Shown in pieces: positions 51,628 to 58,560 of a DNA stretch of 64,000 nucleotides. Made by a program: the position numbers and the translations under genes. Below the pieces are notes generated by a model. It was given only the letters and a program-made list of their open reading frames with translations. It did not search any database and had not been told where the DNA came from. This stretch comes from an uncultured bacterium (lineage in GTDB: Bacteria > Bacillota > Clostridia > Lachnospirales > Lachnospiraceae), in assembly GCA_947381965.1 (NCBI GenBank), contig CANCXX010000007.1, positions 54,042 through 118,041 on the forward strand, read 5' to 3'. Positions within the stretch are counted from its first letter, which is position 1; every line of letters starts with the position of its first letter.

Positions 51628-51713
51628 GATAAAGAAAATCAAAATCAGGGATTGACAAGACGGGAGGAAGGCTTATTGTTGACAAGTGCGAACTACGCTA
51701 AAAATCTTGTTAT

Positions 51714-52481
51714 TTACTTTGCTCCCGTTACATAATCGGCAAGTGATAATGCGATTTCAAAATGACTTGCATCATGCTGTGTTCCTTTATACTGACCATT
51801 TCCATTTCTAAATAAATGCCTTGGCGCATCCAATAAATCACCGCAAGTAAGAAACATATATAAATTTAAATTTCTGAAATCGCACATGGCCTGTATTGCA
51901 GAACATTCCATTTCTACGGAGATACAGCCATCCGCTTTTCTCTTCTCAAAATTATTGTTTGTTTCCCGGTAAAATGAATCTGTTGTCCATGTTTTCCCTT
52001 TCACAAATGGTATTTTATTTTCTTCCATAAACTTTGCAATTACATCCGCATTTTTTATAATAATATAATCAGAAGCTGGGGCATAATGGTATGAAGTACC
52101 TTCATCTCTATAGCCTTCTGTGGGAATCATTACTTTACCATGTGCTATTTCTTTGTTCAGGCATCCGCTTCCGCCAAAAACAATGTATTTATCTGTTTTG
52201 AGTTCTGACAAAGTATCTTCTATCGTCGCCACACAAGCCGGTGCTCCCGCGTAGGTCTTTAAAAAAGCAAATTTCTTTTCGTTATGATTAAATTGATATA
52301 TTGGCAGATTACCAGTAACAGCGATAGATTGCCCTATTTGCTCCAAATCATAATTATCCTGTACATACTTTTCAATGATATGTGAAAAAGTAATGATACA
52401 AGCATCTACTATTGGAGCATCTTCTTTGAGATGCGGGTTTATTTTTGATTCTGATTCCATATCAAAACTATCAATTATCAT
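51714..52481 (-). CDS. Nucleoside phosphorylase (uridine phosphorylase-like)
   Basis: A 255-residue PNP/UDP-family enzyme on the reverse strand. Visible are IAVTGNLPIYQF, VFGGSGCLNKEI (the phosphate-binding glycine loop), GTSYHYAPASDY, and GCISVEMECSAIQAMC, the conserved Met-Glu-Cys nucleoside-binding motif. It would split a nucleoside with phosphate into base and ribose 1-phosphate. The ATG follows AAAAGGAG; its own promoter is at 52529-52557. It interrupts the van gene set by pointing the opposite way. Confidence 0.82.
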   Translation of the reverse strand: MIIDSFDMESESKINPHLKEDAPIVDACIITFSHIIEKYVQDNYDLEQIGQSIAVTGNLPIYQFNHNEKKFAFLKTYAGAPACVATIEDTLSELKTDKYIVFGGSGCLNKEIAHGKVMIPTEGYRDEGTSYHYAPASDYIIIKNADVIAKFMEENKIPFVKGKTWTTDSFYRETNNNFEKRKADGCISVEMECSAIQAMCDFRNLNLYMFLTCGDLLDAPRHLFRNGNGQYKGTQHDASHFEIALSLADYVTGAK

Positions 52482-52528
52482 TTTTCTCCTTTTGTCAAAT
52501 TTCAGTTCGTCAGATTGTATAGTGACCT

Positions 52529-52557
52529 ATTCTACCACAAAAGTATACATAATTCAA
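52529..52557 (-). promoter_or_regulatory. Promoter of the nucleoside phosphorylase gene
   Basis: On the reverse strand TTGAAT and TAGAAT are separated by 17 bases, about 50 bases before the ATG. Confidence 0.5.
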
Positions 52558-52594
52558 TTACATTTTCCTTATTCTTTCTTTAACTTTTGAATCT

Positions 52595-52628
52595 AACACC
52601 CTATAGTTCCGGCCGGGCTACAGGGTTT
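52595..52628. other. Inverted repeat in the 509-base gap before vanG
   Basis: AACACCCTATAG and CTACAGGGTTT pair around a CCGGCCGG core. The gap 52482-52989 also holds the phosphorylase promoter and a strong terminator. I see no convincing gene in it: the 70-codon frame at 52659 is Lys/Arg-rich and crosses the terminator. Confidence 0.4.
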
Positions 52629-52803
52629 AAAGCAGTGAAAAATGACCTGTGAAGGGAAATGGGCGCAGCCGGAAAGAGCAGAAAAGACGGACGGAGGAAC
52701 AGAGAAAAAGGAGCAGGAAAAGAAACAAATACAAAGACAGTGAGCCGCAAGAAAATCTTAATATTTCTGCAAGAAAATCATAAGCTATTTTATAGGAAAA
52801 ATA

Positions 52804-52862
52804 AAAAAAAGGATTGCTTCGTTTTGCTATTATCTACTGGCAGAACGGAGCAATCGTTTTTT
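52804..52862 (+). terminator. Strong terminator upstream of vanG
   Basis: GATTGCTTCGTTTTGC pairs with GCAGAACGGAGCAATC around a 12-base loop, followed by GTTTTTT. A run of eight A on the other side means it may work in both directions. It lies 130 bases before vanG. Confidence 0.75.
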
Positions 52863-52989
52863 ATCAAGTGAAATATTAAATAATGCCCATCCATATGCCC
52901 AAAGGAAATACAGGCTGGAAAGCAGAGGAATTTGCTATGCAGGCGAAGGTAAATAGAAGGGCGGTAGCGAAACTAAAAAAGGAAAAGTT

Positions 52990-54045
52990 ATGAGTAAACA
53001 AAATATTGCTGTTTTTTTTGGAGGAAAATCTCCTGAGTATCATGTATCCCTGGAGTCAGCTTATTCTGTAATCTGTAATTTAAACAGGGAGAAATATCAC
53101 CCGGTTATGGTGGGAATTACAAAAGAAGGAAACTGGTTTTACTATACAGGGAATGTGGAAAAAATTAAAAACGACACCTGGCAGGATGGCAAGGATTGCG
53201 TTCCGGCGGTGCTTTCACCAGCAAGCAGTGAGGGAAAGCTTTTGTTGTTAAAAGATGGGCAGATTGAATTTGTGCAGATTGATGCAGCCTTTCCTGTGCT
53301 TCATGGAAGCAATGGTGAAGATGGAACAATACAGGGACTGATAGCCCTTGCAGGCATTCCGCTGGTAGGATGCGGGGTTTTATCCTCCGCTCTTTGCATG
53401 GATAAAGACCGCGCCCACAAACTGGCAGGACTGGAAGGGGTGAGGGTGCCTAAGTCTCTTGTGATTCAAAAGGCGGATGAGGAAGCAGTCGCAGATTTTG
53501 CCCAAAATACAGGTTATCCTTTATTTGTAAAGCCAGTAAAAGCGGGGTCATCCTTTGGAGTGACAAAGGTGGAGCGGCCGGAGGATATGAAAAAGGCGGT
53601 GGAGCTTGCTTTTCTGTATGATGATCAGGTAATTGTGGAGGAAAATATAGAAGGGTTTGAGGTTGGCTGTGCGGTTCTTGGATGGGAGGAGCTGATTACG
53701 GGAGAGGTGGATGAAATTGAACTTTCCGGCGGTTTCTTTGATTTTACGGAAAAATATACGTTAAAGACTTCCGCAATTCATGTGCCTGCAAGAATCAGCA
53801 GGGAAAAGGCAATGGAAATTAAGGAGACGGCGAAGACAATTTACCGGGCCCTTGGATGTGCTGGTTTTGCCAGAGTGGATATGTTTTTGACGCCGCAGGG
53901 AGAGATTGTATTTAATGAAGTTAATACAATTCCAGGTTTTACAGAACACAGCCGTTATCCTGGAATGATGAAGGCAGCCGGATATTCTTTTGGGGAGCTC
54001 CTTGAAAAGCTGATAGCATCTGTACTGCCTGTATCCAAAGTGTGA
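52990..54045 (+). CDS. vanG: D-alanine--D-serine ligase, VanG type
   Basis: A 351-residue ATP-grasp ligase joining D-Ala and D-Ser for the peptidoglycan precursor, which lowers vancomycin binding. Motifs: VFFGGKSPEYHVSLESA, FPVLHGSNGEDGTIQG, ALCMDKDRAHKLAG, KPVKAGSSFGVTKV, and the omega-loop EKYTLKTS characteristic of the VanG ligase rather than D-Ala-D-Lac ligases. FNEVNTIPGFT is the C-terminal metal/active-site motif. By recall it is close throughout to the enterococcal VanG sequence. It has a modest AAAAGGAAAAG ribosome binding site and is followed by vanXY and vanT. Cytoplasmic. Confidence 0.9.
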   Translation: MSKQNIAVFFGGKSPEYHVSLESAYSVICNLNREKYHPVMVGITKEGNWFYYTGNVEKIKNDTWQDGKDCVPAVLSPASSEGKLLLLKDGQIEFVQIDAAFPVLHGSNGEDGTIQGLIALAGIPLVGCGVLSSALCMDKDRAHKLAGLEGVRVPKSLVIQKADEEAVADFAQNTGYPLFVKPVKAGSSFGVTKVERPEDMKKAVELAFLYDDQVIVEENIEGFEVGCAVLGWEELITGEVDEIELSGGFFDFTEKYTLKTSAIHVPARISREKAMEIKETAKTIYRALGCAGFARVDMFLTPQGEIVFNEVNTIPGFTEHSRYPGMMKAAGYSFGELLEKLIASVLPVSKV

Positions 54046-54146
54046 AGAAAAGTTAACGCTGCGATGTCTGTGCCGCTGGAAGCGGCATGCGGTTAAGTCT
54101 GAAAAAATCCGTACGCTTTTATCTGTGCAAAAAGAGGGGAGTAATT

Positions 54147-54929
54147 ATGAAGACAGTTACATTGCAAAATAAGAAAATAAATTCCGGCAGTCTGATTTTG
54201 GTTAACAAAAGTTATCCTTTTGTTGGAGAGGAGGAGAATCTTTCGCCTGCCTGTGGGCAGGCGCCTTCTGTCCTTATTCAGTACCGGGCAGGGATATTTC
54301 TTTCTAATCTAATGAACCGGATTGACGGGTGGCGCCAGATTGTGCCTGTCAGTGGGTGGCGTTCCAAGCAAGAGCAGGAGGAAATCTGGAATGACTCTCT
54401 TTTAAAAAATGGACAGGAATTTACGGAAAAATATGTTGCTGTTCCCGGATGCAGTGAACATCAGACAGGTCTTGCCATTGATTTGGGACTAAAACAGGAG
54501 GTAATTGATTTTATATGTCCGGATTTCCCATACAGCGGTATCTGTCAGATTTTCCGGGAAATGGCGGCAGGCTATGGGTTTGTGCAGCGGTACCCTAAAG
54601 GGAAGGAAAGCGTTACAGGCATTGGCCATGAGCCATGGCATTTCCGCTATGTTGGGGTTCCTCATGCTATGATTATGAAACAGGAAAATCTTGTATTGGA
54701 GGAATATATTGCTTTTATCAGGCAATATTTATATGGAAAGAAGTCATATGATTTTTACAGGGGCGGACATAAATTTTCTGTGGCCTATCTGAAAGCTGAT
54801 AAGGGTGAAAAAACAGAGTTTTTGATGGAGGATGCTTTTTCCTGTTCCGTTTCGGGAAATAATGTGGATGGCTTTGTGATAACGAAGCGGTGTAAATGTG
54901 GCAGAAGGAGGGAGCGGTATGCAGGATAA
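54147..54929 (+). CDS. vanXY: D,D-dipeptidase/D,D-carboxypeptidase VanXY
   Basis: About 260 residues. It removes D-Ala-D-Ala dipeptide and terminal D-Ala from precursors so that D-Ser-ending ones dominate. Zinc-peptidase motifs are present: GCSEHQTGLAIDLG (SxHxxGxAxD) near residue 100 and GHEPWHFRYVG with the catalytic Glu and third His ligand. QIVPVSGWRSKQEQEEIW is the usual substrate-binding region. I chose ATG 54147 after AGAGGGGAG; a frame open to 54087 lacks a good site. It overlaps vanT by 11 bases. No signal peptide, consistent with a cytoplasmic enzyme. Confidence 0.88.
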   Translation: MKTVTLQNKKINSGSLILVNKSYPFVGEEENLSPACGQAPSVLIQYRAGIFLSNLMNRIDGWRQIVPVSGWRSKQEQEEIWNDSLLKNGQEFTEKYVAVPGCSEHQTGLAIDLGLKQEVIDFICPDFPYSGICQIFREMAAGYGFVQRYPKGKESVTGIGHEPWHFRYVGVPHAMIMKQENLVLEEYIAFIRQYLYGKKSYDFYRGGHKFSVAYLKADKGEKTEFLMEDAFSCSVSGNNVDGFVITKRCKCGRRRERYAG

Positions 54930-57081
54930 GGGCAGATACGGAGGGCTTGACCGTTTTCGCCTGTTTGCTGCCTTTCTGGTAGTGGCAATTCATACTTCGC
55001 CGCTTTTATCTTACAGTGGGGATGCTGACTTTTTTCTGACCAGAGTTCTTGGGCGAATTGCAGTTCCCTTCTTTTTTATGGTGACAGGACAGTTTGTGCT
55101 TTCAGAATGTTTGCTGGATAAAGCCTGTCCATGGGGCAGAATTTGGCAATATGTAAAAAAGACGGCGTTATTGTATGGAATTTCCATTGCGCTATACATG
55201 CCTCTGGGGATTTATGCAGGCCACTATAAAAATAGTAGTGTAAGCGGACTTCTCCGGATGCTGGTTTTTGATGGAACCTTTTACCATTTATGGTATTTTC
55301 CGGCATGTATTACAGGTGTTTTGCTGGTATATCTGATGAGCAGGTTTATGGGGAAAAATGCCGTAACAGTAATGGCGGCAGGTCTTTATATTGTTGGACT
55401 GTTTGGGGACAGTTATTTTGGCTTTATAAAAAATGTGCCTGTAATTGCCTCTTTTTATAATACGGGATTTAAGGTATTTTCTTATACACGGAACGGATTT
55501 TTCCTGGCACCGGTTTTTCTCATTCTGGGTATGAGAGCAGAAGAAAAACAAAGCTCCATGAAAGGGACAATATGCCTTTTGGGGCTTTTCCTGTCCTTTG
55601 GCGCCATGACGACAGAGGCTTTTTGGCTGAAAAATCTTGGCGTTATGCGTCATGACAGCATGTATTTGGCCTTGCCATTTGTAATGTTTTTCTTATATCA
55701 GATCCTTTTGTCATGGAGGTGGATGCCTTTCAGGATGGTAAGAACCGCTTCCGCATGGGTTTATATTCTGCATCCTGCCATGATTGTGGCAGTAAGGGCA
55801 GCGGCAAAGGCGCTGGGGCTGGAAGCGCTGCTGGTAGATAACAGTCTGGTTCATTATCTGGCAGTGGTGGTTTCAAGCGTTGCTGCTGCCTTTGTTATTT
55901 CGCTGTTGTTCTGTGGAAAAGGGAAGGAACATGGAGGAAGAGGAGAAAAAGGGGACAGCGGCAGAGCATGGATTGAGCTTGACAGGCAGGCCCTGCGTCA
56001 AAATGTAGACGCCTTGAGAAAAATGCTGCCAGAAAGCTGTCAGTTGATGCCGGCTGTAAAAGCGGATGCTTATGGACATGGGGCTATGCTGATTGCAAAG
56101 GAGTTATCCGGTATGGGGGTTCGGGCTTTTTGCGTTGCCTGTGCAAAAGAGGGGGCAGAGCTTAGGCAACAAGGGATTAAAGGGGAAATCCTGATTTTAG
56201 GCTATACACATCCGGATCAGTTTCCCCTGCTTAGCCGTTATCAGCTGACTCAGACGGTGGTGGACTTTTCCTATGCAGAGCTTTTAAACAATTATGGAAA
56301 AAGAAAACACAGAAAAATTCCTGTACATGTTGGAATTGACACCGGAATGCACCGGCTTGGGGAGAGGGGGGAAAATATTGACAGAATCTGTGAAATCTGT
56401 TTTATGAAACATTTGGCAGTGAAAGGTCTTTATACCCATCTTTGTGTCAGTGACACTTTGGAACGGGCGGGAAAAGAATATACGAAATTCCAGAAGAATA
56501 TTTTTTACCAGGTAATAGGGGAAATGGAAAAGCGGGGGCTGGAAGCTCCCAAAATCCATCTCCTTGCCAGCTATGGCGTATTAAATTATCCGGAGCTTTC
56601 CGGGGATTATGCGCGGGTAGGGATTGCGCTTTATGGGGTGTTAAGTACCAGAGAGGATATGGAGGACTGGAAGGGACTGTTCCATCCGGTATTGTCTTTA
56701 AAGGCAAGGGTTGCGGCGGTAAAGGATTTGTACGCGGGGGAATATGCCGGGTATGGGATGGCTTTTCAGGCGGAGCGGAATATGAAGATTGCAGCCCTTG
56801 CGATTGGTTATGCGGACGGGCTTCCCCGGAGTCTGTCAGGGGGCGTGGGGGCAGTCCTGATAGACGGAAAGAGGGCGCCTGTTATTGGCAGAATCTGTAT
56901 GGATCAGACGCTTGTGGACGTAAGCGGCATTTCCGGCGTTAAGACAGGGGATGTGGCGGTTCTGATTGGTAAATCTGGGGAAGAGGAAATTTCCGCCTGT
57001 GACCTGGCAGAGTGGACAGGCACGATTTCCAATGAAATTTTAAGCAGAATGGGAGGAAGGCTTAGGAGAGTGATTTCTTAG
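54919..57081 (+). CDS. vanT: Membrane-bound serine/alanine racemase VanT
   Basis: About 720 residues, supplying D-Ser for the ligase. Residues 1-340 are an acyltransferase-3-like membrane domain of about ten helices that in VanT imports L-serine (YGGLDRFRLFAAFLVVAIHT, VPFFFMVTGQFVLSE). Residues 350-720 are a PLP alanine-racemase fold (MPAVKADAYGHGA with PLP-Lys at about 381, CVACAKEGAELR, GIDTGMHRLGER, GYGMAF, RICMDQTLVDVS). The ATG is 7 bases after GGAGGG and lies inside the end of vanXY. It completes the vanG-vanXY-vanT set. Confidence 0.9.
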   Translation: MQDKGRYGGLDRFRLFAAFLVVAIHTSPLLSYSGDADFFLTRVLGRIAVPFFFMVTGQFVLSECLLDKACPWGRIWQYVKKTALLYGISIALYMPLGIYAGHYKNSSVSGLLRMLVFDGTFYHLWYFPACITGVLLVYLMSRFMGKNAVTVMAAGLYIVGLFGDSYFGFIKNVPVIASFYNTGFKVFSYTRNGFFLAPVFLILGMRAEEKQSSMKGTICLLGLFLSFGAMTTEAFWLKNLGVMRHDSMYLALPFVMFFLYQILLSWRWMPFRMVRTASAWVYILHPAMIVAVRAAAKALGLEALLVDNSLVHYLAVVVSSVAAAFVISLLFCGKGKEHGGRGEKGDSGRAWIELDRQALRQNVDALRKMLPESCQLMPAVKADAYGHGAMLIAKELSGMGVRAFCVACAKEGAELRQQGIKGEILILGYTHPDQFPLLSRYQLTQTVVDFSYAELLNNYGKRKHRKIPVHVGIDTGMHRLGERGENIDRICEICFMKHLAVKGLYTHLCVSDTLERAGKEYTKFQKNIFYQVIGEMEKRGLEAPKIHLLASYGVLNYPELSGDYARVGIALYGVLSTREDMEDWKGLFHPVLSLKARVAAVKDLYAGEYAGYGMAFQAERNMKIAALAIGYADGLPRSLSGGVGAVLIDGKRAPVIGRICMDQTLVDVSGISGVKTGDVAVLIGKSGEEEISACDLAEWTGTISNEILSRMGGRLRRVIS

Positions 57082-57141
57082 CAGTTTCAAACACGCTCTA
57101 GCAGCATGTGCATATGAAAAATGATTTCCGCGTATAGGGTG

Positions 57142-57170
57142 TTTACAAATTCCGATAAAAAATATATACT
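57142..57170 (+). promoter_or_regulatory. Promoter before the Cys/His-repeat protein
   Basis: TTTACA (57142-57147) and TATACT (57165-57170) are exactly 17 bases apart, 60 bases before the ATG and 60 after the vanT stop. Confidence 0.65.
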
Positions 57171-57230
57171 TGTAATGTAACAAATTATGTAGGACCATAT
57201 GGAAATACAGAAATAATGGAGAAGTAGGAA

Positions 57231-58391
57231 ATGAGCGGAATTGTAAAAGTACTTACTGGCATTTTTGGGGTAATTGCGGTGATTGCCTGTCTGGGAACCA
57301 TAGGAATTATTGGTTATTCTACCTTAAAATCAGATGACGGGGAGGATGTGGAAACTGTGCAGGAAACCTGGTATCCTACACCAGTGCCGGCGGTACCTAC
57401 CGCTGTACCCACACAAAGTCCATCACCGGAATCGGAAGGCGGAATGGGGATCATACCAATGCCGGTTATTAACAAGGCATCAGACCCGGACCATACCCAT
57501 GACTATGAGGAAAGTATTGAAAAGAATGCCACCTGTTACAGTGCGGGAAAGATTAAATATACTTGTAAGGAATGTGGGGACATCTATTATGTGGATGTTA
57601 TGTCAACAGGTCACGTGGCGGATGAATGGGAGCTTTCCAGAAAACCTACAGACGAAATGGATGGACTGCGTGTAAAAAAGTGTATTTACTGCGACGAAAT
57701 TGTAGCCCAGGAAAAAGTGCCTTTTGAGGATGAAAGTAAGTCGGAGGAAGATGAGGGAGAACAGGCGCCTCATGTCCACCAGTATACGGCATCTGTTGAC
57801 AGGGAACCTACCTGTATTCTTGCAGGACTTAGGAAATATACCTGCAGCTGTGGGGATTTTTATACGGAAAAAATATCTGCTCCCGGTCATATTGCTACGG
57901 ACTGGACAGTGGCGGCAGCTCCGACTACAACAACGATGGGGACAGAGCAGATTACCTGTACTGTCTGCGGAACACTTTTGGATTCCCGTCCCATGCCTGT
58001 AGCATCCGCAAGCCCTGGAGCAAGTGCATCCAACAATTCAGCATCGGCAGCTCCTACGGCGACGCCCCGAAGCTCCGCAACACCAGCCGGTTCATCATCC
58101 CCTTCTGCGGCGCCTTCAGCATCGGCAGTGCCTACCGCATCGCCCCATGTCCATGAATTTAAATCTTATGTACTAAAGGAGGCAAATTGTCAGGAGGCGG
58201 GGATACGCTCTTTTGTGTGCAGCAGTTGTGGCAGCAGTTATGCGGAGCCAATACCGGCGGATACCAACAGACATACTTACCGTTCCATGGTGATACCGCC
58301 AACAAAGACAACACAGGGATATACGATTTATACCTGTATCAGATGTAATCACAGTTATAATGACAATTATACACCGGCGCTGGGCGGTTGA
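57231..58391 (+). CDS. Membrane-anchored surface protein with three Cys/His repeats
   Basis: A 386-residue protein. One N-terminal membrane helix (VLTGIFGVIAVIACLGTIGIIGY) is followed by a Pro/Ser/Thr linker and three repeats beginning HxHxY or HVH: near residues 87, 180 and 306, each with a Thr/Asn-Cys, a Tyr-Thr-Cys-x-x-Cys-like pair (YTCKECGDIYY; YTCSCGDFY; FVCSSCGSSY) and a GH or similar end. A Ser/Ala/Pro-rich low-complexity linker (about 255-305) lies between repeats 2 and 3. The Cys and His spacing suggests metal binding or disulfides outside the cell. I do not know a defined function. It has its own promoter and terminator. Confidence 0.7.
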   Translation: MSGIVKVLTGIFGVIAVIACLGTIGIIGYSTLKSDDGEDVETVQETWYPTPVPAVPTAVPTQSPSPESEGGMGIIPMPVINKASDPDHTHDYEESIEKNATCYSAGKIKYTCKECGDIYYVDVMSTGHVADEWELSRKPTDEMDGLRVKKCIYCDEIVAQEKVPFEDESKSEEDEGEQAPHVHQYTASVDREPTCILAGLRKYTCSCGDFYTEKISAPGHIATDWTVAAAPTTTTMGTEQITCTVCGTLLDSRPMPVASASPGASASNNSASAAPTATPRSSATPAGSSSPSAAPSASAVPTASPHVHEFKSYVLKEANCQEAGIRSFVCSSCGSSYAEPIPADTNRHTYRSMVIPPTKTTQGYTIYTCIRCNHSYNDNYTPALGG

Positions 58392-58429
58392 TATAGGCAG
58401 CATTTTCAGACTTAAATCCAACGAAGGAA

Positions 58430-58459
58430 AGAGGGCATATATAAATGCCTTCTTTTTTT
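58430..58459 (+). terminator. Rho-independent terminator
   Basis: AGAGGGCAT and ATGCCTTCT pair around ATATAA, followed by seven T. Confidence 0.75.
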
Positions 58460-58512
58460 ATGCAGGCTGGCGTTTTTGATAGAAAAGAAACTGGCGTTGA
58501 CGGTGGTCATAA

Positions 58513-58549
58513 TCCTGCTCATTTTTGCATATAAAATCATAAGAGCAGG
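58513..58549 (+). promoter_or_regulatory. Hairpin overlapping the ribosome binding site of the Ca2+ ATPase gene
   Basis: CCTGCTC (58513-58519) pairs with GAGCAGG (58543-58549). The right arm overlaps AGGAGGG, the ribosome binding site of the ATG at 58561, so the fold could hide it. Confidence 0.45.
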
Positions 58550-58560
58550 AGGGATTGAGT

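Noticed and set aside
52659-52871. 70-codon frame rich in Lys and Arg before vanG
   Set aside because: It runs through a strong terminator hairpin and has no family features or good ribosome binding site.
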